Source of the DNA: Leptolyngbya sp. FACHB-261
GTDB taxonomy: Bacteria > Cyanobacteriota > Cyanobacteriia > FACHB-261
Direction of reading: 5' to 3'
NCBI RefSeq assembly: GCF_014696065.1
Contig: NZ_JACJPL010000027.1
Coordinates: forward strand, 744,001 to 808,000
DNA: 64,000 nucleotides
Part shown: in pieces, positions 43,876-52,812 of the stretch
How the letters are laid out: each line of letters begins with the position of its first letter
Numbering within the stretch: the stretch's first letter is position 1
Notes under the pieces: model-generated
What the model was told of the DNA's origin: nothing
The model's input: the letters and a program-made list of their open reading frames with translations, nothing else
Database searches by the model: none
Program-made: the position numbers and the translations under genes

Positions 43876-46098
43876 TTAAGCAAAGGTAATGGAGTCGAAG
43901 CTGCTTCTAAATTCAGCGAACGACAGGTCAATATAACCATCATTAGCATCACCACTGGCAGCTCGGCCATCGGTGCCCCAGGGATTGCGAACAACGATTC
44001 GTTGTTGACCGTTGCTGCTGTAGGCATTGGTCAGTGTATAGGCGTGGCCACCCATAATGCTGGTCGTCGAATTAGGGTTGTAACGGCCCAGTTCTACGGC
44101 TTGGTTAGACTGAAGCGCCATCGCAATTTGGTTGAATGAGACACTCTCAAAGCTGCCAGCTGACCCTTGGGCACCAAACTGGGCAGTTGGGCGACCAGTA
44201 ACGTAGCTCAGGGAGTTGAAGGGGTGATCACCATTGCCAATCAAGTTATAACCCGGTTGGCCTTCGTGCCATTCCCGCCACTGAGCATAGGCGCGTTCTA
44301 CCAAGGGAGCCCAAAGTACGTTGGCCACATAGTTAGGATTCACGCTCCCGTTCGCGCTAGCGCCGAACAGGTTGCCGTTGAGAGTCGCTAGGCGGCGATC
44401 GACCGTTGTATACTCAGCGCTGCCATTAGAGAAGAAGCGCATGGTGTAGGTGCTGTCTCCGTTGTCTGTGATCATGTTGTTGATCACAGCACTCACGCTG
44501 TTACCGCCAGCATTGGCAGGCGTGAAGGTTGCTGCCAGAGCCGCGAGGAAGGCACAATCGCCCAACTGTCCCTGGTCGATATCGCCGATTTGCGCCTGAC
44601 CTGCACTGCCGAACAAACTGCCCTGAACGTGGCTATAGATCAGTGCTGTCTGATTAAACTGAGCGGTCGGTGCTACTGTGCCCAAGAACCAGCGTCCGAC
44701 TAAATTAGACTCGAACTGGTTAGCTGACATATTGGCACTGGTGCCTACAGCCACTTGGTTAGTGAGCCAACGCACTGGCTCAGTCAGATTGAAGCGAGCG
44801 CTGTTGTTGACCAGAGTTTGTAAGTCAGTTCGCTCGTTGGCATCAATAACTGAGCCGTCTTCTATGTTGCGAAACAGAGCCAGCATGTCATTGCGATTGA
44901 GCTGACCATCTGAGGCTAAGGTCCGGGTCTGATTGATAACGCCTGTGTCTAGCAGGTTCTGGCTAAACCAATCATCAGTTGGAGCACTCGTAGCTGAAAC
45001 ATTTGCAGCCGAGGCATTCGTAGCGAGCCTGATGTTGTAACCCGTTTTGGTGCTACCGAAAGAGTTCACCCGGATGTAGTAGGTACCGGCATCCAGATTG
45101 CGGTTGATTGACTCAGCTAAGGAGCCACCCTTAACTGAGCGGGCTATCTCGCCACCGTTGCTGCCAAGCAGACGCAGATCCGCATCTGCCCTCAGCTTGG
45201 TGAGCGCAAGATTAACGCTACCGCGTTGTAGTAGGTCGAAGCGGTAGAAATCATTAACGTCTTTGCTACCGATGGACTCATTCCAAACACGATTGTGGCT
45301 AGAGAAGGAACCAAAGTGTGAAGCAGAGCCCCGATGATTACCGGCATCAGGAGCGCTAGTTTGCAGGTTCAACTGGTAACCGGTCTGAGCATCAGCGCAG
45401 GCATTGACTTGAATGTAGTAGGTGCCTGCTTCTAAGCCACGGTGGCCAATTGCTTCAGCCAGTGTTCCACCCCGAACCGACCGGGCAATTTCTACACCGC
45501 TACCATTGATCAGGTGCAGGTCAGCGTCTGCCGTTAAGCCCTTGAGAGAGATTTTGATACCGCTAGCACGAGTCAGGCGAAACCGGTAATAGTCGATCGG
45601 GTCACTGCTATCGACCAAGTCGTTCCGGTTTTTAGTAGCGCCATGGCTCTGCTTACCAAAGTTAAGGGCCGTCGCCAAGCTGTCATTGCCGTCGCTTAAG
45701 GCTGAGGCAGCGCCAACAGTCAGGCTAGGCTCAGCGCGTAAACCTTGCGCTGCATCACCGACAATCGTCGCTTCAGAGCTAAGACCGGTCAGGCCATCTC
45801 TGTTAGCTCCCGAGGTAGACAGGCTAGCAGTTTGGCTAGCGTAGCCATTGGTTAAGCTGTCCCAGGACTGACCAGCTAAGTTGGAATTGATTAGCTCAGC
45901 GTTGTCAACATTTTGATCGAGCAGGCTAATGGAGCTAAAGCCTACAGCGTCTCTTGTACTGGCGCGCTGGGAAGAGAACAAGCCTAATTCTGTCGCTGAG
46001 TTACTATCGAGCCCAGAGATCCCGGTCTGGAGAGGAGACAAATTAAGAGTTGCGTTAAGTCCGTTATTAGAATCTTGTGTGTGCAATTCGTTTAACAT
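43876..46098 (-). CDS. Calpain-like C2 cysteine protease with two PPC domains
   Basis: 740 residues, ATG 46098 with GGAGAGG in front. A low-complexity N-terminus of about 130 residues rich in Ser/Asn/Leu, without signal peptide. Two pre-peptidase C-terminal (PPC) domains at about 145-250 and 260-360 (YYRFRLTRASGIKISLKGL, DADLHLINGSG, AGTYYIQVN; then FYRFDLLQRGSVNLALTKL, AGTYYIRVN). The calpain-type core has Cys515 (GQLGDCAFLAAL), His685 (GGHAYTLTNAY) and Asn705 (RNPWG), so the triad is complete. A calcium-activated extracellular protease is likely. No signal peptide suggests type I secretion; no transporter genes are in the window. Confidence 0.9.
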   Translation of the reverse strand: MLNELHTQDSNNGLNATLNLSPLQTGISGLDSNSATELGLFSSQRASTRDAVGFSSISLLDQNVDNAELINSNLAGQSWDSLTNGYASQTASLSTSGANRDGLTGLSSEATIVGDAAQGLRAEPSLTVGAASALSDGNDSLATALNFGKQSHGATKNRNDLVDSSDPIDYYRFRLTRASGIKISLKGLTADADLHLINGSGVEIARSVRGGTLAEAIGHRGLEAGTYYIQVNACADAQTGYQLNLQTSAPDAGNHRGSASHFGSFSSHNRVWNESIGSKDVNDFYRFDLLQRGSVNLALTKLRADADLRLLGSNGGEIARSVKGGSLAESINRNLDAGTYYIRVNSFGSTKTGYNIRLATNASAANVSATSAPTDDWFSQNLLDTGVINQTRTLASDGQLNRNDMLALFRNIEDGSVIDANERTDLQTLVNNSARFNLTEPVRWLTNQVAVGTSANMSANQFESNLVGRWFLGTVAPTAQFNQTALIYSHVQGSLFGSAGQAQIGDIDQGQLGDCAFLAALAATFTPANAGGNSVSAVINNMITDNGDSTYTMRFFSNGSAEYTTVDRRLATLNGNLFGASANGSVNPNYVANVLWAPLVERAYAQWREWHEGQPGYNLIGNGDHPFNSLSYVTGRPTAQFGAQGSAGSFESVSFNQIAMALQSNQAVELGRYNPNSTTSIMGGHAYTLTNAYSSNGQQRIVVRNPWGTDGRAASGDANDGYIDLSFAEFRSSFDSITFA

Positions 46099-46250
46099 TT
46101 GCCTGCCTCTCCTCTAACACTGAGCCGTTTTTGCTTGGGATGAGCCCACGGTTTAATTAACTTGGATGAACTTGTTTGGTAAGTCTTTGCTGCGAACCAA
46201 CCGTTCTTCCTAAGCCTTAATCTACTGGGGAAAGCATCTAAGTTAGAAGA

Positions 46251-46357
46251 GCGACTTGGCCTAAACAACTACGCACACAAGCCTGGCGTAGATAACTACA
46301 GCGACTTGGCTTAGACAACTACGCAGATAAGTTTGGCTTAGATAACTACGCAGATAA
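46251..46357. repeat. Imperfect repeats of about 20-30 bases
   Basis: Four copies at 46251-46280, 46281-46300, 46301-46330 and 46331-46357 with the shared core CTTGGCTTAGA-AACTACGCA. The copies differ at several positions and vary in length, so this is not a CRISPR array. Confidence 0.75.
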
Positions 46358-46383
46358 GCTCAGCAATAGTGTGAGCGTCGTCA

Positions 46384-46428
46384 CTGACCCAATCAAAACT
46401 GACCCGATCAAAACTGACCTGATCAAAA
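46384..46428. repeat. Three 15-base tandem repeats
   Basis: CTGACCCAATCAAAA, CTGACCCGATCAAAA and CTGACCTGATCAAAA stand head to tail, just before the terminator hairpin (plus-strand order). Confidence 0.85.
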
Positions 46429-46463
46429 AAGGCGCTTGAGCTAGAAAAACTAACCCAAGCGCC
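46425..46463 (-). terminator. Rho-independent terminator of the PPC-repeat gene
   Basis: Minus strand: GGCGCTTG arm, 17-base loop, CAAGCGCC arm, then TTTTTT. Distance about 50 bases after the stop of the PPC-repeat gene. The clearest terminator in the window. Confidence 0.9.
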
Positions 46464-46511
46464 ACAAGTTAATCAGAGAGGATTTAGAGAGAAGCAATCT
46501 GGCGTAGATTG

Positions 46512-47933
46512 CTAGGCAGACAGGCTGAGCGTGTAGTTGGTATCGCCGCTAAATTGATAGACCTCAGCAATATAGTTGCCCGATGACAAGAAGGTATTGA
46601 TCGACTCTGCAACACTGCCTGCCCGGGCAGACTGACCCAAGACTTCACCCGAATCGAGAATGCCATTGTTGTTGCCGTCCCGAACCAAGCGAATATCCGC
46701 ATCTGCGCTCAAGCCACTTAGGGAGAAGTTGACGTTGCGACCAGAACTCAGGCTAAAGCGATAGGTATCGATGGTGTCGCTGTTGTTGACGGCGTCGGCG
46801 AAAGTGCGAGTGCCGCTTAGCGCGCCCACATTCACCTCAGTCGGCAGCAGATTACTCGGAGACGTGGTGGACATCTTCAAGCTGTAGCTGGTGTCACCAC
46901 TGTGTTGGTAAACCTGAGCGATATAGCTGCCCGCAGCTAGGGAGCGCAAGTTGATTGAGTCGTCAGCAGCACCGCCACGGGCTGAGCGAGCAAGCTCCTC
47001 ACCAGAATCAACGATGCCATTGTTGTTCCCGTCCCGGATCAGGCGGACATCAGCATCAGCACTCATTCCTGTCAAGGACAGGTTGAAACTGCTGGAGGCT
47101 CCAAGACTGAAACGATAGGTATCAGCAGTGTCATTGCCATTAACCAAGTCGGAGAAGGTCTGGGTGCTGCTTAGCGCCCCAACATTCACCTCTGTCGAGA
47201 CCAAATTGCTGGGTGTATAGGCTGCCGTCGTAGACATGTCCAGCGAGTAATTCGTGTTGCCACTGTATTGATAGACCTGAGCAATGTAGCTGCCTGCGGT
47301 CAAGGAGCGCAGGTTAATCGACTCATCAGCACTGCCACCCCGAGCAGCACGAATCACTTCCTCGCCAGAATCGATGATGCCATTGCTGTTGCCATCCCGG
47401 ATCAAGCGAACATCAGCATCAGCGCTCAAACCGCGCATCGACAGATTGAAGTTGCTGCTGGTGCCGAGGCTGAAGCGGTAGGTATCAGCTGTATCGGAAC
47501 TGCCAACAGAATCAGCGAAGGTGCGAGTGCCACTCAACGCGCCTACATTAACCTCAGTGGGTAGTAAGTTGCTAGGGTTAGAGTTAGACAACCGCAGCGT
47601 GTAGTTGTTGCTAGTATCACCACTGTAGCGGGAAACCATTGCTAGATAGTTGCCAGTTTCCAAAGAGCTGAGGTTAATTGATTCGTCAGCGTTGTTGAAC
47701 CTTGAGGAGCCTAAGACATAAGTGTCCGATGAATCAAACACCCCATTATTATTGCTGTCGCGATAGAGGCTAATATCAGCATCGGCACTCATACCTGTTA
47801 GAGAGAGATTAAAACCGCCAGCGGTACCAACGCTAAACCGGTAGAAATCTCTGTTAAAAGTCGGACTAACAAAGGTGGAGTTAGAGTAGGGCTGAGAAGC
47901 GAGTGAGCCAGCGTTGTAATATGTATCCGTCAT
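46512..47933 (-). CDS. Four-repeat PPC protein with EF-hand-like calcium loops
   Basis: 473 residues, no signal peptide, ATG 47933 with GGGATAGGA in front. Four tandem PPC-like repeats of about 115 residues (near 1-120, 121-240, 241-360, 361-473): each has FYRFSVG or TYRFSLG, LTGMSADADVRLIRD, a D-x-N-x-N-G-x-x-D-S-G-E loop (DSNNNGVFDSSD, DGNSNGIIDSGE, DGNNNGIVDSGE, DGNNNGILDSGE), then SINLRSL and GSYIAQVYQYSG. The loop fits EF-hand ligand spacing. Repeats two and three are nearly identical. Probably an extracellular calcium-binding surface or matrix protein, exported without a cleaved signal. Confidence 0.88.
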   Translation of the reverse strand: MTDTYYNAGSLASQPYSNSTFVSPTFNRDFYRFSVGTAGGFNLSLTGMSADADISLYRDSNNNGVFDSSDTYVLGSSRFNNADESINLSSLETGNYLAMVSRYSGDTSNNYTLRLSNSNPSNLLPTEVNVGALSGTRTFADSVGSSDTADTYRFSLGTSSNFNLSMRGLSADADVRLIRDGNSNGIIDSGEEVIRAARGGSADESINLRSLTAGSYIAQVYQYSGNTNYSLDMSTTAAYTPSNLVSTEVNVGALSSTQTFSDLVNGNDTADTYRFSLGASSSFNLSLTGMSADADVRLIRDGNNNGIVDSGEELARSARGGAADDSINLRSLAAGSYIAQVYQHSGDTSYSLKMSTTSPSNLLPTEVNVGALSGTRTFADAVNNSDTIDTYRFSLSSGRNVNFSLSGLSADADIRLVRDGNNNGILDSGEVLGQSARAGSVAESINTFLSSGNYIAEVYQFSGDTNYTLSLSA

Positions 47934-48142
47934 CGTCCTATCCCTTTAACACTCTAAGCTTTTGGTGGGCGGCGAGTCATTAGTTGACTTGCTTGTGTTC
48001 AACAATAAGGTTCAGCACCTTCTAAAAGCAGCCAGTTTTCCAGCCAACTGCTTTGCCGAAAACAGCCATCTCTCTTACAGACAACAACTCAACTAATTAC
48101 AAGAAGGAGTAATAGATTCATCAATTAAACCTGTAAAGCTAG

Positions 48143-48166
48143 AGGTTTGCCCATATGGGCAAACCT
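48143..48166 (-). terminator. Perfect 24-base palindrome
   Basis: The 24 bases read the same on both strands (AGGTTTGCCCAT and its complement). Position: after the stop of the hypothetical gene at 48229 (minus strand) and 210 bases before the start of the PPC-repeat gene. It may be a terminator with no T run, or an operator. Confidence 0.5.
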
Positions 48167-48228
48167 TTAGTGATTACTTAGCTACTAAAATGACAACAAG
48201 AGCGTTAAGGCAGGCTTGAAATAAAAGA

Positions 48229-48546
48229 CTAAAGAGCCTGGTGTCGCCGCTGTGCCCGCTCCAGCAACCTCTTGAGATTTGCTGTGCTTGGACATAGTAA
48301 AGGGCGCTCCGCCTGAGCCTCGGGCGCAACGCGAATATCCAAGCTGCTAGACATAAAGACTCGATTCAAGCAGTCGTGTAAGTCTTGGGCTCGCTTGCAA
48401 AGTTGACGGTATGTATGCTGTGTCGGGCAGACAATCACTAACTTGGGAGGAAGACCCGAAAGGCTCCATTGGCAAGGGCTCAAGAGACTTTTGAGGGAAC
48501 AATTGAGACTGGTGTAGAAAAGTTGAGAAAGGCTGTAAGCTTGCAT
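48229..48546 (-). CDS. Hypothetical protein
   Basis: 105 residues from ATG 48546, no ribosome site visible. Codon use looks gene-like. A strand-like segment LPPKLVIVCPTQHTYRQLCKRAQDLHD and a basic C-terminal helix (TANLKRLLERAQRRHQAL) suggest a small nucleic-acid-binding or regulatory protein, a guess only. A palindrome 60 bases after its stop could end its transcript. No homology recognised. Confidence 0.45.
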   Translation of the reverse strand: MQAYSLSQLFYTSLNCSLKSLLSPCQWSLSGLPPKLVIVCPTQHTYRQLCKRAQDLHDCLNRVFMSSSLDIRVAPEAQAERPLLCPSTANLKRLLERAQRRHQAL

Positions 48547-49540
48547 GGGTGCTTAGTCTAGCTGGTTCCAGTGCGCTGGGGCTGGCTTGGAGGGTCATCA
48601 GTTGCAATTGAGACCGTCCATTCTTCAGTTGTGGCCTGAATCATGATCAATGACCTCGTTCGAGAGTCATAACTTTAATCATCAATCTGCTCGCACTCAA
48701 GCTGAGAAGTTTACTCGAACCGCTACTCATTACTCTCGGCTCATCTGCAAAACAGGGGAAAACCAAGATTTAATTAATATGAAAGTGTGATTTCCAACAC
48801 AAAAAGCTCTCGCCCCAAACAACTTCGTCTAAATCACTTTTATCTTGAGTGAAACTGGCAGATGCAAAGGCAGAAGATCTAATTGATTTGGATAGTACTC
48901 TACAACCAATCCAAAGTAATTAATCAGACCAACCAATTGATTTAACTATCAATAAACCTTGAGCAACAAAGCCGCTTTTGAGCCAACACACCGAGCAACC
49001 ACCCTGACTAGCCAAAATAGGGCAAAGGGCAAAACAGGACTTTCTATTAATTTTTCACAAATCCTGAAAAGTTCAAGCAAATTCAAGAATCGTCCGGATC
49101 CGATACCTCGTGCTCGTATAGCCTGCTGGAGGAAGTTGTCATTATCACGAACTGCGGTATAGAAAATCACTCCTATGGCTACTTCTCCACTGAGAGTTAC
49201 GGCATCTGTGACTAGCACTCCAGTGCCTTTACCGCAGGCTCAACCGCTTAAGCAACTGATTCAAACAGAATGGGCAGCTTGGCAACGAGGTTGAGTTTCG
49301 AGGGAGTTTTGACAGTCTGTGTACCCTGTGTTGTGTTCCCTGTTTCGGGTGTTCATCGGGCAGGTCAGGGGGGATAAAGAGCGAGTACAGTCAATCGCAT
49401 CGGCAACAAAATATCAGGCTCAATCTCAGTCCCTCTGGCTTCGGACACTGAGCAAACGGCTGCCTGCTGCTACATCTTGGGCAGGCCGGTTCGAGTGCCG
49501 TCAGTCGATCAGGTAATTGAACTTCGAGAAGCAGCTTGTC
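48547..49540. other. Long intergenic region
   Basis: About 1 kb with no convincing gene. A 39-codon frame at 49175-49294 (starting MATSPLRVTASV) is the only plus-strand candidate with plausible codons, and it lacks support. The stretch is AT-rich around 48760-48980. Confidence 0.4.
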
Positions 49541-51037
49541 ATGCACAATTCAGCCGCACGTCGGACCCGGAACTACACTCTGGGCCTTACTTTGAACCTA
49601 CTCTATGTGGCGCATGCGACTCCTGGGCAGGCCGCGGAACTTATCAGCGCACGCAGCGCTGATTCCTTTGTTGATTCCATCGGTTTCAACACTCACTTCA
49701 CCTACACCAACACGCCCTATGTTCAGGACTACAGCGAGGTTGTCAGGCCCCGTTTGCAGGAATTGGGTATCCGTCATATTCGTGACGGCGTTGTGCCCGA
49801 GCGCATGGATTACTACGAAAGGCTAAAAGATTTAGGTAGCATCGGCATTCGCTCCACATTGATTTCTGGAACCGATATTGACCCACAACAAACGGTTGCG
49901 ATTGCCAAACAATTGGGCAGTGCTCAAGCCGCTGTTGAGGGGCCTAACGAGTACGACAACAACCGAGACAACCGAGATCCGGCATACTGGGTACCTACGG
50001 TTCGAAACTACACTCAACAATTGCACAACGCCTTCAAAAGCGACTCAGCCACAGCCAATATTCCTATTCTTGGCCCTTCCTTTGTTGGCGGAGAGGCTAG
50101 CGAGTTGGTCGGCGACCTGAGTCCCTGGGTGGACTACGGCAACTTTCACCCGTACAACTACCCTGACCACCCAGGATCGGGAGGGCATCTCAACAACGAG
50201 ATTACAAGGCGCTCGCAACCCTTCAAAGGCAAACCGATGATTGCGACGGAAGCTGGTTACCACACGGGCGGCCCTGATTCCGATCGACCCATTTCTGAAA
50301 CGGCACAGGGCAAATATCTACCTCGGCTATTCCTTGAGCACTTTAATCGAGGGATCGAGCGAACCTTTGCTTATGAATTGCTCGATCAATGGTCTAAGCC
50401 TAATGACCGCGAGGCTAATTTCGGGATCCTACGCAATGATGGTTCACCCAAACCGGCATTCAACGCGATCAAGAATCTAATTCAGTTACTCAGTGACCCT
50501 GGCGATGAATTTGCCTTGCAATCCTTGGATTATGTGCTTGGTGGGGATACCACCGACATCAGTCAAACTCTCCTGCAGAAACGCAATGGCAACTTCTACT
50601 TAATTCTTTGGCAAGAGGTAGCCAGCTACACACCGTTCAGCCGGGAGCCGCAGGTTGGTACTGACCTTCTGGTTCAGGACAAATTGGTAACCCTGACACT
50701 CAACAGTCTGATCGGTCAGGCTATTGCCTACGAACCTTTCAGCTCCTCTAATCCCATCACCGCATACAAAAATCCCCAGGAGATTAATCTCAGTGTGGGC
50801 GATCATCCCCTGGTTCTTGAACTCATTCCAGGCTGGATCAAAGACATCGTTTCCAAGCCCGTACAATCTCCTGTCCCAACACCTGATGTGCCTACTGATC
50901 CACAAGGTGCAACTGAAATTCCTGCCCCCGCATTACTACCTGGCCTCATTGGTTTGAGCTGGCGGATTATGCGCAAGCGTGGCTCTTCTGATGAGATTCT
51001 GGCTGAGAATTCAGTGAGCAATGTGGCGTTTGGCTAG
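49541..51037 (+). CDS. Secreted glycoside-hydrolase-like protein with PEP-CTERM-like tail
   Basis: 498 residues from ATG 49541; the frame opens with TTG at 49517. Signal sequence near LGLTLNLLYVAHATPGQAAE. The main domain (about 40-330) has the order of a clan-A TIM-barrel glycosidase: GFNTHFTYTNTPYVQD, IRHIRDGVVPE, VEGPNEYDNN (acid/base Glu region), VDYGNFHPYNY, IATEAGYHTGG (nucleophile Glu region), FAYELLDQW. A beta-rich C-terminal domain follows. The end IPAPALLPGLIGLSWRIMRKR matches cyanobacterial PEP-CTERM tails, but 19 further residues follow the basic cluster. Substrate unknown. Confidence 0.82.
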   Translation: MHNSAARRTRNYTLGLTLNLLYVAHATPGQAAELISARSADSFVDSIGFNTHFTYTNTPYVQDYSEVVRPRLQELGIRHIRDGVVPERMDYYERLKDLGSIGIRSTLISGTDIDPQQTVAIAKQLGSAQAAVEGPNEYDNNRDNRDPAYWVPTVRNYTQQLHNAFKSDSATANIPILGPSFVGGEASELVGDLSPWVDYGNFHPYNYPDHPGSGGHLNNEITRRSQPFKGKPMIATEAGYHTGGPDSDRPISETAQGKYLPRLFLEHFNRGIERTFAYELLDQWSKPNDREANFGILRNDGSPKPAFNAIKNLIQLLSDPGDEFALQSLDYVLGGDTTDISQTLLQKRNGNFYLILWQEVASYTPFSREPQVGTDLLVQDKLVTLTLNSLIGQAIAYEPFSSSNPITAYKNPQEINLSVGDHPLVLELIPGWIKDIVSKPVQSPVPTPDVPTDPQGATEIPAPALLPGLIGLSWRIMRKRGSSDEILAENSVSNVAFG

Positions 51038-51501
51038 CTCTTAGCAATTGATTGACAGCTAGTGCATCTCAGTTGAGCAATTGGCGCGACAGCAATCGAG
51101 TCGCGCCAATTGCTGTAATTCAGGTCGTCCGCGCATCTTTCCCTATTGGGCACGACATCCGCACTACAGCTTAATTTTGTAAACCAGCATTAAGACTTCA
51201 TTTCTACAACTCTCTCAACCGAGGCTAGTCGCGTGCTTATGCTTACAAGTACAAAAGAGTTGAACACAAAAGAGCCTAGAGGTTTTAGTCCCTGTAGAAA
51301 CGCTTGTAAGATGCTGTAGAAATTGATAGAGTAATCTGCGTTTGGTTAACTGTAGGTTTGATTCTCAATCTAAGGTCAAACTGGAACTGATACAGTGAGC
51401 GTCTGGATTCAGTAGCACCAGCTACAGTCGTGTCCCAGTTGATCAAGCATGTTCGTAGGGGTGAATCCCAGTTCACCATCAGCCGATTTCAGGGGAGCTA
51501 A
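51038..51501. promoter_or_regulatory. Intergenic region and long leader of the NMT1-like lipoprotein gene
   Basis: A perfect 15-base inverted repeat (AGCAATTGGCGCGAC, loop of 9) at 51076-51114 should end the glycosidase transcript. A smaller hairpin GGTGAA/TTCACC at 51460-51477 lies just before ATG 51502, next to GGGGAG. The leader of over 200 bases may hold a riboswitch; none of the known consensus sequences, including TPP and ykkC, was recognised. Confidence 0.5.
51076..51114 (+). terminator. Hairpin after the glycosidase gene
   Basis: 15-bp perfect stem with a 9-base loop, 40 bases after the stop. No T run, so factor-dependent or bidirectional termination, or an mRNA end-stabiliser. Confidence 0.6.
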
Positions 51502-52587
51502 ATGAAGGAATCTCATCACCTCTTGCACCGGCTAGGTAGTATTAAGCGCCGCAAATTTATCCAATTCGGATCCCTTGCTCTGGGTAGTGGTCTCTTGGCA
51601 GCTTGTTCTAATGGCAATACAGCCACTACCACAGGCACAGGCACAGCAGCAACTCCATCGGCCATTCCCGACAAAGTAAGTTTTGGCACGAATTGGTATG
51701 CCCAAGCTGAGCACGGAGGCTTTTATCAAGCCGTAGCAACAGGGATTTACAAAGATCATGGCATGGAAGTCACGATCAAAATGGGGGGCCCTCAGGTCAA
51801 TGGCACTCAATTGTTGATGGGAGGTGTGACTGACTTCTTCATGGGCTATCCAGCCGATGCGATCAAGGCAGTTGAAGAAGGCATTCCCAAAGTCACAGTT
51901 GCCGCAGCTTTTCAAAAAGACCCTCAGGTTTTAATTGCCCATCCCGAAGTTGGCAACGACACGTTGGCCAAACTCAAGGGCAAACCAATTTTGATTTCCT
52001 CAGCCGCTAACACAACCTACTGGCCTTTCTTAAAAGTGAAGTACGGTTTTAGCGATACTCAGAAACGTCCTTATAACTTCAACCTTGGGCCTTTTCTGGT
52101 CGATAAGAATTCCGTTCAGCAGGGTTACCTCACATCCGAGCCTTTTGCCGTCGAAAAGGAAGGGGGCTTCAAGCCTGTAGTTCTATTGCTAGCAGATAGT
52201 GGCTACACTCCCTACGCAACAACAATCGAAACTCGCAAAGATCTAGTCGAGAAAAACTCCGATTTGGTACAGCGATTTGTTGATGCTTCAATCAAGGGTT
52301 GGTACAGCTATCTAAATGACCCAGCGCCGGGCAATGAGCTAATCAAAAAAGACAACCCTGAAATGACTGATGAGCAATTGGCCTATAGCCTTCAAAAACT
52401 GAAGGAGTACGGCATTGTTGGCTCTGGCGATGCCGAAAAGCTGGGAATCGGTGCCATGACCGAAGAGCGCTGGAAGTCATTCTTCGAGACGATGGTGCAA
52501 GCCGGAGTGTACAAACCTACAACGGATTACCGCCAAGCCTTCACGCTGGACTTCATCAATAAGGGACCAAACGCCTACAAATCTTGA
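51502..52587 (+). CDS. ABC transporter substrate-binding lipoprotein (NMT1/THI5-like)
   Basis: 361 residues. The N-terminus SIKRRKFIQFGSLALGSGLLAAC is a Tat-like lipoprotein signal with a lipobox (LAAC, Cys35). The mature protein begins with a Thr/Ala linker, then NWYAQAEHGGFYQAVATGIY, the hallmark of NMT1/THI5-like binding proteins of nitrate, taurine, aliphatic sulfonate and pyrimidine uptake. QLLMGGVTDFFMGYPADAI and LTSEPFAVEKEGG are further family landmarks. Substrate not decided. The ATPase gene follows 225 bases downstream. No permease is present in the window. Confidence 0.9.
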   Translation: MKESHHLLHRLGSIKRRKFIQFGSLALGSGLLAACSNGNTATTTGTGTAATPSAIPDKVSFGTNWYAQAEHGGFYQAVATGIYKDHGMEVTIKMGGPQVNGTQLLMGGVTDFFMGYPADAIKAVEEGIPKVTVAAAFQKDPQVLIAHPEVGNDTLAKLKGKPILISSAANTTYWPFLKVKYGFSDTQKRPYNFNLGPFLVDKNSVQQGYLTSEPFAVEKEGGFKPVVLLLADSGYTPYATTIETRKDLVEKNSDLVQRFVDASIKGWYSYLNDPAPGNELIKKDNPEMTDEQLAYSLQKLKEYGIVGSGDAEKLGIGAMTEERWKSFFETMVQAGVYKPTTDYRQAFTLDFINKGPNAYKS

Positions 52588-52812
52588 GCCCGTAAACTTG
52601 CCACTTGCCCTTACGAAATGATGCGAAATGAAGAGGGGCTCAGTAGGCACTTAATCGGTAGTCACCCAAGGGTTAAGCATTGAGCGAGCCGGATCCTGAA
52701 CTCGCTCTGGAGACCGACTTCTGAGCCAACCTCCGCATCAGCCCTGCAAGCGAGTCAGTGCCAAGATGGTCTCAGTCGTTCTCAGTTACGGTTAACGCCT
52801 GAAGGTTCACGC

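Larger units (their letters stand above)
46099..46511. other. Intergenic region with two arrays of short repeats and a terminator
   Basis: Between the PPC-repeat gene and the calpain-like gene. It holds a repeat array at 46251-46357, a 15-base array at 46384-46428 and a terminator at 46425-46463. The promoter of the calpain-like gene should be between 46110 and 46250. Confidence 0.5.

Noticed and set aside
43667-43879. Plus-strand 70-codon frame after the calpain-like gene
   Set aside because: It runs through the terminator hairpin; composition is not gene-like.
46251-46357. Possible CRISPR-like array
   Set aside because: Units vary in sequence and length, there are no regular spacers and no cas gene is present.
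49175-49294. 39-codon frame MATSPLRVTASV in the long intergenic region
   Set aside because: Too short, without ribosome site or family resemblance; noted only as a candidate.
51285-51501. TPP or guanidine riboswitch
   Set aside because: The expected conserved sequences (CUGAGA and the ykkC boxes) are not present by eye.
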